From: Nocardia sp. XZ_19_385
Lineage (GTDB): Bacteria; Actinomycetota; Actinomycetes; Mycobacteriales; Mycobacteriaceae
Assembly: GCF_015355755.1 (NCBI RefSeq)
Contig: NZ_JACVEE010000003.1
Location: forward strand, 372,001-436,000
DNA: 64,000 nt
Direction of reading: 5' to 3'
Shown: in pieces, positions 50,915-60,193 of the stretch
How positions within the stretch are numbered: the stretch's first letter is position 1
Layout: every line of letters begins with the position of its first letter
Program-made: the position numbers and the translations under genes
Notes under the pieces: model-generated
Database searches by the model: none
What the model saw: only the letters and a program-made list of their open reading frames with translations
What the model was told of the DNA's origin: nothing

Positions 50915-51904
50915 TCAGCGCGGGCCGTAGGTATTGAGGAACAGCGTCGGCCCGTCCAGGTCGCCACGCGCCGAGAGATCGGTGATGGCGGCGAAAGCTT
51001 TTGCGGTGTAGACGGTTTCGAGGTGCAGGCCGACCGTGTTGGCGCGATCGCGGGCCGCGATCGCCGAGAGGGTCTCATGGCCGTAGCCGGGCCCGAGCCA
51101 GTCGCGCAGCATGGTCACGTCGTCAGGGATCAGGCCGACGGGCTCGAATTCGGCGCCGCGCTCGCGCAGCACCTCTTCGGCGCGGGTCGCCAGCTCGACG
51201 ATGTGTTTGGCCTCCAACGGGAGGGTGTCGTTGACGACGATGCCGAGCACGCGGGTGCGCAGGCCGGCCAGGCGCAGGCCGAGCGCCAGGCCCGCGGCCG
51301 TGCCGCCGGAACCGACGGCGGTGACGATATGCGCCGGCTCCGGCAGGTCACCGGCCTGGACCTGGGCGGCGAGTTCCAGCGCCGCCTCCACGTAGCCGAG
51401 CGTGCCGATCGGTGAGGAGCCGCCCACGGGCAGGTAGTAGGGGAGCTTGCGGCCCGAGGAGTGCCGCAGCATCAGCCACGGCGCGGTGACGATGGTGCGG
51501 AGTTTGGAGCGCGTGTGATGCAGGGTCGCCCCGGAGGCTTCGAGGCGTTCCAGTTGCGCGCGGACGTGGTCGTCCTCGGGCTGGTCGACCAGGGCCAACG
51601 CGATATCCAGCCCGAGTTCGCGGCCGTAGAGCGCGGCCGCCAGGCCCCAGTTGGTGCCGGTGCCGCCGACGGTGACGATGGTCTTGGTGCCGCGCCGCTG
51701 TGCGTCGGGCAGCAGCCACTCCAGTTTGCGAATCTTGTTGCCGCCCCAGCCGCCGGACCCGTAGACGCTTTCGTCCTTGCACCACACCGGGATTCGGATG
51801 CCGAGCGGCAGTTCCCGGACCGGTGTCGGGGTGTCGCCGAGCCGGAGAAACGGAAGCTCCGGCGCTACCTCGGGAAAGCGCTGGTGCAGCAGTGAATCCG
51901 TCAA
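50915..51904 (-). CDS. PLP-dependent D-cysteine desulfhydrase / ACC-deaminase-like enzyme
   Basis: 329 aa. The start is TTG 51904, supported by a GAAGGAGG site close upstream. PLP lysine K57 in GGWGGNKIRK and a phosphate loop SGGTAAGLALG mark fold-type II of the DcyD/ACC-deaminase family. TVGGTGTNWGLAAA is near the family's substrate-binding Ser region but has Thr/Asn there. It releases sulfide and pyruvate from D-cysteine or deaminates a related substrate. Its neighbourhood includes sulfur-acquisition genes. Confidence 0.87.
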   Translation of the reverse strand: MTDSLLHQRFPEVAPELPFLRLGDTPTPVRELPLGIRIPVWCKDESVYGSGGWGGNKIRKLEWLLPDAQRRGTKTIVTVGGTGTNWGLAAALYGRELGLDIALALVDQPEDDHVRAQLERLEASGATLHHTRSKLRTIVTAPWLMLRHSSGRKLPYYLPVGGSSPIGTLGYVEAALELAAQVQAGDLPEPAHIVTAVGSGGTAAGLALGLRLAGLRTRVLGIVVNDTLPLEAKHIVELATRAEEVLRERGAEFEPVGLIPDDVTMLRDWLGPGYGHETLSAIAARDRANTVGLHLETVYTAKAFAAITDLSARGDLDGPTLFLNTYGPR

Positions 51905-52001
51905 CGTTCCTCCTTCAAGCCTCGTCGCTGAGAATCTATACGACGAAGCTCAGGGGCCCCGGTGCGCGCTGGGGGCGAGGCAGCGCCGGGAAGCGTTGGA
52001 C

Positions 52002-53012
52002 TCAGTCTAGTAACTGATCCAAGCGCGCCACACAGACCGCGGAGAGATCCCCCATGCCGAGATGGCTCGACATCCGCAACAGCGGCACGGAAAGCAAGAT
52101 CGCGGACAGGATTTCGTTGAACAGCAGGTTGCGGACGGGGCGGCCGGTGCTCCTTTCGTAGTAGGCGATGGCTTCGTCGCGACTCGGGGTGCCAGGGAGT
52201 TTCGCGCGGCCCTGGAATTCGCTGCAGAGCCAGTCGGTGAACAGCAGCCAGGCCAGATCGGATTCCGGGTCGCCGAGGCGGGCCGTTTCCCAGTCGAGGA
52301 CTGCGAGCACCTCGAAGTCGGTGCGGTAGAGGATGTTCGACAGGCGGCTGTCACCCCAGCACAAGGTGGTGCGCTCGGGTTGGTAGCGGTGCTCGCGGAG
52401 CCATCGCAGGGCTCGCTGGATGGTGGGTGCGGGGGTCGCGCTGGCCCAGTGCACGGTCCAGTCGAGATAGTTGATCGCCTGCTCGATCAGGTCGGTGCCG
52501 AGGTGGTCCATGCGCAGGAAGTCCAGGCGCAGGGCTGCCGGGTCCAGCCGATGGACCCGGGCCATCGTGTCGATGCACCCCCACCAGATCTTCGTGCGCT
52601 GTTCGGGTGTCGCGTCGAAGTACATGCCGGCTTCGTGATAGGTCGGCACGTCGCTGGGGGTGCTGCCGCCGTCGATGCGGTCCATCACGAAATAGGGTGA
52701 GCCGAGTGCGGTCGGGCCGGTGTCTATCCAGCGCACCGCCGGCACCGGAAGATCGGTGGCGGCAAGGCGTTTCATCACCAGGTACTGCCTGCGCAGATCG
52801 TAGTCCGGGAACAGCGATACCTCGGGTGGGCGGCGGAACACCAGACCTGTTGTGCCACCGGCGGGGTCGACGGCGTCGAAAAGGTAGGTCTCGGTGGCGA
52901 AGCCTTGCTCGGCGCGTTTCCAGTTGACGACAACCGTGCCGGGGATGTGCTTGCGCACAAGCGGTTCCAGCGATGCGGGTAGATCCTCGGGAGCGATTCG
53001 CACGCTGCTCAC
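52002..53012 (-). CDS. Aminoglycoside-phosphotransferase-fold kinase (ACAD10/FadE36-like)
   Basis: 336 aa from GTG 53012, overlapping the upstream stop by GTGA. Kinase-like motifs: catalytic loop LCWGDSRLSNILY (Asp as base, Asn for Mg) and LDWETARLGDPESDLAWLL in place of DFG. The start of the catalytic loop has CWGD rather than HGD. Actinobacterial proteins of this group act near acyl-CoA dehydrogenases, probably phosphorylating hydroxy-acyl substrates; drug resistance is unlikely. It forms a two-gene operon with the following entry. Confidence 0.85.
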   Translation of the reverse strand: MSSVRIAPEDLPASLEPLVRKHIPGTVVVNWKRAEQGFATETYLFDAVDPAGGTTGLVFRRPPEVSLFPDYDLRRQYLVMKRLAATDLPVPAVRWIDTGPTALGSPYFVMDRIDGGSTPSDVPTYHEAGMYFDATPEQRTKIWWGCIDTMARVHRLDPAALRLDFLRMDHLGTDLIEQAINYLDWTVHWASATPAPTIQRALRWLREHRYQPERTTLCWGDSRLSNILYRTDFEVLAVLDWETARLGDPESDLAWLLFTDWLCSEFQGRAKLPGTPSRDEAIAYYERSTGRPVRNLLFNEILSAILLSVPLLRMSSHLGMGDLSAVCVARLDQLLD

Positions 53013-54124
53013 CACCCGGTGTAGCCGTAGCGCGGATACGCGCCGACGAACACCATCTCCAGCAGTCCGTGCCCGACCTGATCGCCCATCCGCACCTCGC
53101 ACAAGGACTCACTGAGGAAGCTGACCGGGCGGATCTGCTCCAGATCGGTGGTGTCGACGGTGAATCCGTCACTGAAGGAGGTCCCGCGCCACATGCCGGA
53201 GGCGTAGCCACGGTATTCGTTGTATCCGGCCAAGCCCGGCCAGAACCGGCAGCGCGGCGCGACCTCGATCAACGAGGTGCTGCGGTCTGCGTGATGCACC
53301 GTGAACGTGCCGCCGCTGGCGAGCCGCAGATCCTGTTCGAAGGTCAGCTCGTGCTCGACGTCGATGATCTGAGTGGACTCGCGCGCGGTCGCGATCGGAT
53401 AGAGCACCTCGCCCTCGAACTGCCACCGCTCGCCGGTACTGGTCTCGCGCTGCGCGAAATGCAGTAACTGGTCCTCGAATTGGAAGATGCCCATGTAATA
53501 GAGCACGCCGTCGGGCACTTCGGAGGGTTGCAAGCCGGGCCCTTCGCCGAGGCTGCCACCGCCCGGGCCGTGCCGCACACCCCAGGAGTGGTCGCGCCCG
53601 AACCACCACTGGTCCGGATCGATTTCTATTCTCCTGCCGTCGATTTCGAGCCAGCCGGTGACGGTGCCGTTCTGGTAGTACCGGCGGGCGTCCTCCCGGA
53701 CCCGGCCGCGTTCGCGATGGAACGCGGGTGTCTGCTCGTAGGCCGGGAAGTCACCGTGCAGGTCCAGGTGCAGGCTCAGCCCGTGTTCGTTGGTCACCAG
53801 GGTGACGCGAGTGCTGAGTAGCGGTTCGGTGACCTCGTAGGTATAGGGGCCGACACTCCAGACGCCCAATCGGCCTCTGGGTGAACGGTATTCGGTGGAC
53901 AGCCGCACTACCTTCGCCGTTTTGCCCGCGACGGTGACCATGGCGTAGGCGTCCATGACATTGCGGTTCGGGTAGCGAGCCAGCCCGGTCATGATGCTGA
54001 TCTCGCCGGACTTGTCGAAGCCGTACATCACCACCCGCTCGGTCCAGCGCAGATCGCTCTGGGCCACGTGATCGAAGGTGGTGGGGAGTTGATGGGACAG
54101 CAGTTCGTCTTCGGGTACGAGCAC
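53009..54124 (-). CDS. AttH/CrtC-like (lipocalin-type) hypothetical protein
   Basis: 371 aa. A predominantly beta protein rich in aromatic residues; DPDQWWFGRDHSWGVRHG resembles the conserved motif in AttH and hydroxyneurosporene-synthase-like double-lipocalin proteins. No signal peptide. The stop overlaps the kinase-like gene by GTGA, a pairing seen in other actinobacteria. It may bind or hydrate a hydrophobic substrate. Assignment is tentative. Confidence 0.55.
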   Translation of the reverse strand: MLVPEDELLSHQLPTTFDHVAQSDLRWTERVVMYGFDKSGEISIMTGLARYPNRNVMDAYAMVTVAGKTAKVVRLSTEYRSPRGRLGVWSVGPYTYEVTEPLLSTRVTLVTNEHGLSLHLDLHGDFPAYEQTPAFHRERGRVREDARRYYQNGTVTGWLEIDGRRIEIDPDQWWFGRDHSWGVRHGPGGGSLGEGPGLQPSEVPDGVLYYMGIFQFEDQLLHFAQRETSTGERWQFEGEVLYPIATARESTQIIDVEHELTFEQDLRLASGGTFTVHHADRSTSLIEVAPRCRFWPGLAGYNEYRGYASGMWRGTSFSDGFTVDTTDLEQIRPVSFLSESLCEVRMGDQVGHGLLEMVFVGAYPRYGYTGW

Positions 54125-54218
54125 CGGAACTCCTTCGGAAGGGATGTCCCACCAAGGTAATACGGTGTGTCATGCAACGTAATTGTTTTCGGGTAATCGC
54201 TCCGGGTACGCTCCGCCT

Positions 54219-54821
54219 GTGACGTCCAATGGATCTTCGAGTACCAGGTCGGCGGCAGGCCGTCCCCGTGATACGCAGATCGATCGGGCGGTCCTGGAAG
54301 CAACCCGTTCCCTGCTGGCGGAGGTCGGCTACCAGGACACCTCGATCGCGGCCGTCGCGCGTCGCGCGCGCGTCGGCACCGCACCCATCTACCGCCGCTG
54401 GCCCGGCAAAGAAGCGCTCATCGAAGACGCCGTCTTCGACACCGAAAACATCTGGCTCCCAGCCGAAACCGCAGACCTGCACGCCGACATGTCCGAGTGG
54501 GCCCGCGTCTTCGTCCGCCGCATCGCCGAACCTTCCACCCGCGCCGCCGTCCCCGGCCTCATCTCCGCCTACCACGCCGAGCCCGAGCGCTACCGTGAGC
54601 TGCACAACCGCGCCGACCTCCCGGCCCGCCAAGCCTTGCGCGAGCGCATCCGCGCCGCCCTCCCCGCCGACGCGGATGAATCCGCTACCGCCGACCTGGT
54701 TTTCGAGATCCTCGTCGCCCGCACCCTGGTGCGCGGCCTGATGCACGGCTACGACGAGATCGACGACTTCTGCACCCGCACCGCCGACGCCCTGGTGACT
54801 TTGATCAAAGCCGCCGTGTAA
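54219..54821 (+). CDS. TetR-family transcriptional regulator
   Basis: 200 aa from GTG 54219 (a TTG 36 nt upstream is possible). The HTH reads RAVLEATRSLLAEVGYQDTS then GTAPIYRRWPGKEALIEDAV, with the YRRWPGK signature. It is divergent from the AttH-like/kinase pair and probably controls it. The gap between them is AT-rich (GGTAATACGG, CGTAATTGTTTT) with imperfect dyad symmetry. Confidence 0.92.
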   Translation: MTSNGSSSTRSAAGRPRDTQIDRAVLEATRSLLAEVGYQDTSIAAVARRARVGTAPIYRRWPGKEALIEDAVFDTENIWLPAETADLHADMSEWARVFVRRIAEPSTRAAVPGLISAYHAEPERYRELHNRADLPARQALRERIRAALPADADESATADLVFEILVARTLVRGLMHGYDEIDDFCTRTADALVTLIKAAV

Positions 54822-54825
54822 CCGC

Positions 54826-55131
54826 TCAGAAGTCGGCGACCACGTCGTGGTGGGTGACTTCTGGGTCCCAGCGGGAGAGCAGGACGCGGGCCATGTCGTC
54901 GACGACCGCGCGTTCGGGGTGTTTGCCCGCGAAGACGCGAACCGCTTGCATGCTGGAGAAGAACGCGATCGAGGTGAACTGGACTTCGTTGCCCTCGCGG
55001 TGACGCAGCAGGCGGGCGCCGCGGAAGCCGTGGCCCAGGGTGAGCTGTGCGGCGACTTCGGACTCGTAGTGCCGCTGGTAGTCGTGAGCTTTGTCGAGAG
55101 GGGCCCAACCCCGCCAAATCCGTGCGATCAT
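54826..55131 (-). CDS. Antibiotic-biosynthesis-monooxygenase-fold (ABM-like) protein
   Basis: 101 aa, a single ferredoxin-like alpha/beta unit: MIARIWRGWAPLDKAHDYQR, then FRGARLLRHREGNEVQFTSI and HPERAVVDDMARVLLSRWDP. It resembles small dimeric ABM-superfamily proteins, which act as cofactor-free oxygenases or stress proteins. It converges on the TetR gene, with 4 nt between stops. Specific role unknown. Confidence 0.7.
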   Translation of the reverse strand: MIARIWRGWAPLDKAHDYQRHYESEVAAQLTLGHGFRGARLLRHREGNEVQFTSIAFFSSMQAVRVFAGKHPERAVVDDMARVLLSRWDPEVTHHDVVADF

Positions 55132-55231
55132 CTGGCGCTCCGTTCGTAATCCATGGTAGCGCCGGAACGGGTCGTTTTCGGATGACTTCGAGGAGCTCGT
55201 GGGCCTGAGACAGCAAGTAGCCCACGGGTTG

Positions 55232-58150
55232 TCAGGGCGCGGCGGTGTCCAGGAGCCGGTGCTGATGAGCGAGAGCGGCGGCCTCGGTGCGGGAGGTGGC
55301 CGAGAGTTTGGTAAGGATCCGGGAAACGTGGACGCCGGCGGTGTTGGCGCTGATGAAGAGTTCGGCGGCGATCTGACGGTTGCTCAGTCCCTGGGCGACG
55401 AGGCGCAGAACGTCGAGTTCGCGGGTGGTGAGGCCGAAGGTGCGCGGCGGCGCGGTGCGGACAGGGGCGGACTCGTCGAGGGGGAGTCGAGCGCGGTCGG
55501 CGGTGTCGCGGATCGCTTCGGCGAGCGGTTTCGCGCCCAGGTCGTCGGCGAGGATCGCAGCGGCGCGCAGCGCGGTTTGGGCCGCGGATCGATCGCCGTC
55601 GGCCAATTCGGCTCGGGCGCAGTGGAATAGGGTGCGGGCCTGCTCGAAGGGTTGCGATAGCCCCTGCCAGGCTGTGACAGCGGTCTGCCAGTCGGCGGAA
55701 GTGGTGGCGGCGGTGAAGACCGCCCGGTGGGCTGCGTCGACCCGTGTCGTGCACGGCAGTGCGTCGGCCAGCGGCTCGAAATCCCTGGCCTGCTCCGGAA
55801 GCCGGGTGCCGAGGACCAGAAGCGGCCAAGTTTCCTGCGGATACTTCCTGACGTCGTCCGTGCTGAGCGCGTCGGCCAGGATACGTGCGGCCCGGGCCGG
55901 ATCGGCTTGCGCGAGCTCGGCCTGGACCCCGCTCAGCTCCAGGCGATACGGCCCGACCCACCCCGCCTGACCGAGCTGTTCCTCGGCGGCCAACACTGTG
56001 GTCCTCGCGACCTCGAACTCACCCCGCGCCAACGCGATTCGTGCCCGGCACAGCTGCAGGGCCGCCGTACTCAGCGGCGGCGAGGGAGCACTGAGCGTAT
56101 CCGCGATCAACTCCTCCGCCTGCGCCCAGCGACCGAGCGCAGTGAGCGCCTGCGCCCATTTCACGACGAGGATCGGCCCGCGTTCGCCGAACTGGAACGC
56201 CTCATGCGCGGTCCGCAACCCTTGCTGAATGGTTTCGATGGCGGCGCTGTAATCGCCCGCGGCGACCAGGGCCGCGGACTCCCAGGTAGCCACCGACAAC
56301 AACGTATGCACGTCCTGCGCCTCCTGCGCGGCGGCCCGTGCCCGCGCAAAATGCTGCACCGCTATCTGTGAATCCTCCTCGGCGAGACCGAGATACGCGT
56401 GTGCACGGGCGGCGAGTGCGTTGCCCGAGGCGCGGCCGGAGTCTTGATGATCGGCGATCGCCAGCGCGGCTAGGGCGTTGTCGCGGGCTGTGCGGGAGTC
56501 TCCTGCGAAGACGTGAGTTGCCGCGAGTTCTGCGAGGATTTCGCCGCGCAGAAGGGTTGGGGGATCGGCCGGGAGCAGGGTGAGGGCCTGCTGGAGGTCC
56601 TCGTGACCGCCGGTGCCGTTCTGGTTGCGTAATTGGGCTCGTTGCTGGTGCAGGCGGGCGGCACGTACTGGCTCGCTTTCCGAATTGATCTGGGCGAGAG
56701 CTTGATCCGCCGCCTTGATGCCGCGTTTCACCGCATTGGTGTGGCCGCATGCGTCGACGATGTGCTCGAGGACGACCAGCCGTTCGAGTTTCGGATGATC
56801 TGTCGTGCGGTGCGGTTCTGGGTTGGAATCCGTTGTCCGCGTCCAGTAATCGATAAGGCGCTGCGTTGCGGCACCGAGGTCTACCGTCTGTTCGTCGGCG
56901 ACTTTGCTCCAGATTTCGAGCACCACGTCCAGGTGGTGCAGACGCTCGGGATGCGCGCCGGCTTGCGCGGCGTCCATGGCTGCTGCCAGCGCTGAGGTGA
57001 GCGCGGTCGAGTGCTGGCCTGCGGCGTGGGCGTGGCGGGACAGCTCCGCGTTGCCGCGTTCTGGTGGGAGCAGGCCCGGCTGGTCGCGCAGGAGTTCGGT
57101 CAGCCTGGCGTGCAGGCGCTTTCGTTCGATCGGGAGCAGATCCTGGTAGACGGCTTCACGGATGAGGACGTGCCGGAATTCATATCCGGTGTCGGTGGGC
57201 AGCAGTAGATGGTGATCGATCAACTGGCGCAGGGTGTTTCGGAGTTGCGCGGCCGGGAGTTCGGCGGCGGCCGCGAGCAGGTCGTGTTCGACGGGCGAAC
57301 CGGCTACGGCCGCGAGTTGTAGTACCTCACGCGGTGCGTCTTCGAGGTCGGCTTGGGCCGCCAGCAGCAGGTCGGTCAGTTCGGCGGGAGTGTCGTCGGG
57401 GGACTGGCTCAGCGCTTCCACGAAAAGCGGGTTGCCCGCGCTGCGTTCGAAGACGCGGGCGATCAGCGGCGGTTCCGGTTCTCGTCCCAGCAGCGCCGCG
57501 AGCTGTCTGCCGACTTCGTGTTTGGTGAGTGGTTCCGGGGCGATCACCTGGACGGCGGGATTGCGGCGGAGCTCGGCGACCAGTCGGCGCAGCGCCGCCG
57601 AGCCGGACGGGCGGTAGGTGCCGACGATCAGCACCTGGGGCTCGGCGAGGTTGGCGGCGAGGAAAGCGAGGAGCTCGCGGCTGGAGTCGTCGGCCCAGTG
57701 CAGGTCCTCGAGAATCAACACCAGCGAGCGCTGGGCGGCGAGTTGTTCGAGGAGCGTGAGCAGTTCACCGAAAAGCCGAATTCGATCGGAATCGGTATCC
57801 GCCGGGCGGTTCTCGGCTGCCAGCTCCGGGATCCAGCGGGCCAGCGCGGGGCGCGCGGGTAGGAGTGCGGCGAGCTCGGCGGCACCCAGCTCCCGCAACA
57901 GCGCCCGCAGCACCGCGATGAACGGCGCGAACGGCACCCCGGCATTGCCGAACTCGGGGCACCGCCCGATCAGCACCAGCGTCCGGGAATCTTGGCGAGC
58001 AGCGAACTCGGCAACCAGCCGCGACTTCCCGATCCCGGCCTCACCCGCCACGAAAACAGCCCGCACATGCGGAATGTCCACGGCCCGCAGCAACGCCGAC
58101 AGCTCATTCCCGCGGCCGACGAAAACACTACTGGCCGAAACACTCACCAC
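55232..58150 (-). CDS. Large ATPase-type LuxR regulator (LAL/MalT-like)
   Basis: 972 aa. The N-terminal AAA/STAND ATPase has Walker A GEAGIGKSR (about 36-44) and Walker B LVLILEDLHWAD. A long helical TPR-like sensor region follows (about 350-880). The C-terminal LuxR HTH reads GLTTRELDVLRLVAQGLSNR then QIAAELFISANTAGVHVSRI. Such LAL proteins activate operons in response to a ligand. No obvious partner gene adjoins it. The start is one of two tandem GTG codons. Confidence 0.93.
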   Translation of the reverse strand: MVSVSASSVFVGRGNELSALLRAVDIPHVRAVFVAGEAGIGKSRLVAEFAARQDSRTLVLIGRCPEFGNAGVPFAPFIAVLRALLRELGAAELAALLPARPALARWIPELAAENRPADTDSDRIRLFGELLTLLEQLAAQRSLVLILEDLHWADDSSRELLAFLAANLAEPQVLIVGTYRPSGSAALRRLVAELRRNPAVQVIAPEPLTKHEVGRQLAALLGREPEPPLIARVFERSAGNPLFVEALSQSPDDTPAELTDLLLAAQADLEDAPREVLQLAAVAGSPVEHDLLAAAAELPAAQLRNTLRQLIDHHLLLPTDTGYEFRHVLIREAVYQDLLPIERKRLHARLTELLRDQPGLLPPERGNAELSRHAHAAGQHSTALTSALAAAMDAAQAGAHPERLHHLDVVLEIWSKVADEQTVDLGAATQRLIDYWTRTTDSNPEPHRTTDHPKLERLVVLEHIVDACGHTNAVKRGIKAADQALAQINSESEPVRAARLHQQRAQLRNQNGTGGHEDLQQALTLLPADPPTLLRGEILAELAATHVFAGDSRTARDNALAALAIADHQDSGRASGNALAARAHAYLGLAEEDSQIAVQHFARARAAAQEAQDVHTLLSVATWESAALVAAGDYSAAIETIQQGLRTAHEAFQFGERGPILVVKWAQALTALGRWAQAEELIADTLSAPSPPLSTAALQLCRARIALARGEFEVARTTVLAAEEQLGQAGWVGPYRLELSGVQAELAQADPARAARILADALSTDDVRKYPQETWPLLVLGTRLPEQARDFEPLADALPCTTRVDAAHRAVFTAATTSADWQTAVTAWQGLSQPFEQARTLFHCARAELADGDRSAAQTALRAAAILADDLGAKPLAEAIRDTADRARLPLDESAPVRTAPPRTFGLTTRELDVLRLVAQGLSNRQIAAELFISANTAGVHVSRILTKLSATSRTEAAALAHQHRLLDTAAP

Positions 58151-58222
58151 CCGCTGATCATCCTCGCCGCGCGCGGGCTCGCCAACCCGTAGCGGCCGCC
58201 AATTCGGGGGGCAGTGCTGGAC

Positions 58223-58654
58223 TCACCAGCTGGTGACCTCGTCCGGAAGGTCCTTCCTGGGGACATTGATTTTCACCCAGTTCCCACCCGGGTCTCGGTA
58301 GACCTTCGCGCACGACACATCGCCGGAGTAGATCCACAATTGCTCGGGCTCGGTGGACAACCAGCCGACCCCGAACGCGTGCAGCCTGCTCCGGCTGTAG
58401 CTGCCAGCCTCGAAAACAGCACCGCCCGATGCGATTTCGACGATGGAGACAGCGGCCATGAAGTTCTCCTGAACCGTGAGGTCAACCCGGAACTGTCCGC
58501 TAGGAGATATGGGGTCGGTGGTGAGCCACGTTTCACCTGAGGAACCTGGGGCGGGTGGCGCGGGTTCCTCCCGCGTACAGGCGCCGCTGAACATCAGCAA
58601 GGCAACCGCCAGCCAGATAGCGACACTGCTATTTCCGTGTACCCGAGGCATCAA
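58223..58654 (-). CDS. Small lipoprotein of unknown function
   Basis: 143 aa. Signal peptide SSVAIWLAVALLMFSGAC with an imperfect lipobox (SGAC), then a polar, Pro-rich linker and a beta-rich domain with one further Cys (GDVSCAKVYRDPGGNWVKIN). Likely exported and anchored. No family recognised. It lies downstream of the tRNA-like gene on the same strand. Confidence 0.65.
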   Translation of the reverse strand: MMPRVHGNSSVAIWLAVALLMFSGACTREEPAPPAPGSSGETWLTTDPISPSGQFRVDLTVQENFMAAVSIVEIASGGAVFEAGSYSRSRLHAFGVGWLSTEPEQLWIYSGDVSCAKVYRDPGGNWVKINVPRKDLPDEVTSW

Positions 58655-58700
58655 GAACCTTCCCCTCCCGTCGATTCATATGAGCCGAGCTCGCCCACAA

Positions 58701-58712
58701 GGACCCGGGTCC
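58701..58712. other. GGACCCGGGTCC palindrome downstream of the tRNA-like gene
   Basis: A perfect 12-bp palindrome 16 nt past the 3' end of the tRNA-like gene. It carries the same GGACC/GGTCC words found in the two hairpin loops of that gene. It may be processing- or termination-related, or chance in GC-rich DNA. Confidence 0.3.
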
Positions 58713-58727
58713 AGGTGGAAACAGGAG

Positions 58728-58844
58728 TGGGGCCGACGGGATTCGAACCCGTGGACCGCGACAGGGCAGGTCCGCCCCGTCGCCTCAGTCGGCGTACGGG
58801 GACCTCCGCACGCCGATCGCATTCGGCCGCTCTGCCACGGCCCC
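58728..58844 (-). tRNA. tRNA-like gene with serine-type body but aberrant anticodon and variable arms
   Basis: Canonical parts: a 7-bp acceptor (GGGGCCG with CGGCCCC, discriminator A), TG at positions 8-9, a Ser-type D arm (GCAGAGCGGCCGAATGC) and a perfect T arm (ACGGG-TTCGAAT-CCCGT). CCA is not encoded. The total is about 117 nt. Where a 5-bp/7-nt anticodon arm should be, there is an 11-bp stem with a 6-nt loop AGGTCC. The variable arm is a 10-bp stem with loop GGACCT. The only non-Watson-Crick pairs in both stems are G-U on this strand, which supports a minus-strand RNA. No usable anticodon can be assigned, so it may be a tRNA-derived structural RNA rather than a decoder. Confidence 0.55.
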
Positions 58845-58979
58845 ACACCCTGCCGGGAACGCGCTCCCGGGTGGCGTGAGCCTAACGGGCTGGTGCGGGC
58901 AACGGCCAATGGTTTTAGCGCGGGAAATAACGAGTTCTCGTGATGTGGGGACCCCCTCTTTACTCGGAGTATTACTGCC

Positions 58980-60134
58980 ATGAGCAACAACGAGATCCGC
59001 CCCTTCCGCATCGACATCCCGCAGGCCGACATCGATGATCTGCGTGACCGGCTGGCCCGGACCCGCTGGATCGACGAGGTCCCCGGCACCGGCTGGGAGC
59101 GCGGTGTGCCCACCTCGTACCTGAAGGAGCTGGCTGGCTACTGGTCCGAGAAGTTCGATTGGCGGGCGGTGGAAGCCGAGCTGAACGCCTACCCGCAGTT
59201 CACCACCACCATCGACGGGCAGAACATCCACTTCCTGCATGTGCGGTCGACCGAGGAGAACGCGACGCCGCTGCTGTTGATTCACGGCTGGCCGAGTTCG
59301 GTGGTCGACTTCCTGGATCTGATCGGCCCGCTGACCGACCCGAAGGCGCACGGTGCGCCCGACGCTCCGGCCTTCGACCTGGTCATTCCCTCCCTGCCGG
59401 GCTACGGATTCTCCGGGCCGCTGACCGAGAACGGCTGGAACGATGGGCGCATCGCGGCCGCGTTCGCCGAGCTGATGGCCCGCCTCGGTTATGACCGCTA
59501 CGGCGTGCAGGGCGGGGACCACGGTTCCTTCATCGCGCCGGCGCTCGGCCGTGTCGACGCCGATCATGTTGCGGGCGTGCACGTCAACGCGCTGGTGACT
59601 TTCCCGATCGGCGACCCGTCCGACTTCGCCGCCCTCACCGAGGCCGAGCAGGCCCGGCTGGCCGCGATGAAGCAGTTCCAGGACGACGGCGCGGCCTACA
59701 TGAACCTGAAAGGTTCCCGCCCCAACACCATCGCGCAGCTGCTGGCGGATTCGCCGACCGGGCAGCTGGGCTGGATCGTGGAGAAGTACCAGGAGTGGAC
59801 CGACCAGACCAAGGCGCTGCCCGAAGACGCCGTCGACCGCGACCGCCTCCTGGCGAACGTGAGCGTGTACTGGTTCACCGACACTGCCCGCAGCGTCGCC
59901 GGCATGTACTACGAGCGCTTCCACGACGCCGAGATGTTCGCCCCGAAGGGCACTGTCCCGACCGGTGTCGCGGTCTTCAAGGACGGCGACTACGCCATCC
60001 GGCGTTTCGCGGAGAAGTCGCACAATGTGACGCACTGGTCGGAGTTCTTCTCCGGCGGCCACTTCCCGGCCTTGGAAGTCCCCGACCTGCTCGTCGGTGA
60101 CATCCGCGAGTTCTTCGGTTCGCTTGCGCAGTAG
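58980..60134 (+). CDS. Epoxide hydrolase (alpha/beta-hydrolase, EH N-terminal domain)
   Basis: 384 aa. It carries the epoxide-hydrolase N-terminal domain ([20 protein letters not shown]). The oxyanion motif is HGWPSS (102-107), the nucleophile elbow GGDHGS has D180 as nucleophile, and the late histidine lies in SGGHFPALE. It opens epoxides with water in the cytoplasm; such enzymes detoxify or process fatty and terpenoid epoxides. It ends in a strong terminator shared with cysNC. Confidence 0.93.
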   Translation: MSNNEIRPFRIDIPQADIDDLRDRLARTRWIDEVPGTGWERGVPTSYLKELAGYWSEKFDWRAVEAELNAYPQFTTTIDGQNIHFLHVRSTEENATPLLLIHGWPSSVVDFLDLIGPLTDPKAHGAPDAPAFDLVIPSLPGYGFSGPLTENGWNDGRIAAAFAELMARLGYDRYGVQGGDHGSFIAPALGRVDADHVAGVHVNALVTFPIGDPSDFAALTEAEQARLAAMKQFQDDGAAYMNLKGSRPNTIAQLLADSPTGQLGWIVEKYQEWTDQTKALPEDAVDRDRLLANVSVYWFTDTARSVAGMYYERFHDAEMFAPKGTVPTGVAVFKDGDYAIRRFAEKSHNVTHWSEFFSGGHFPALEVPDLLVGDIREFFGSLAQ

Positions 60135-60143
60135 GAAAATACG

Positions 60144-60180
60144 CGAAGCGGCGGCCAGCTGTCAGCTGGCCGCCGCTTCG
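60144..60180. terminator. Strong bidirectional hairpin terminator
   Basis: A perfect 17-bp stem (CGAAGCGGCGGCCAGCT paired with its complement) around a 3-nt loop GTC, between the convergent epoxide hydrolase and cysNC genes, with AAAATA on one flank. Confidence 0.85.
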
Positions 60181-60193
60181 GCGTGCAGATCCG

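Noticed and set aside
52002..53012. Calling the kinase-fold gene an antibiotic-resistance phosphotransferase
   Set aside because: Its sequence and coupling to a lipocalin-like gene fit the ACAD10/FadE36-like metabolic branch better than aminoglycoside kinases.
58785..60062. A 425-codon open frame on the minus strand opposite the epoxide hydrolase and running into the tRNA-like gene
   Set aside because: It is antisense to a clear epoxide hydrolase with intact motifs and shows His/Arg/Gly-rich, non-family composition typical of GC-rich shadows.
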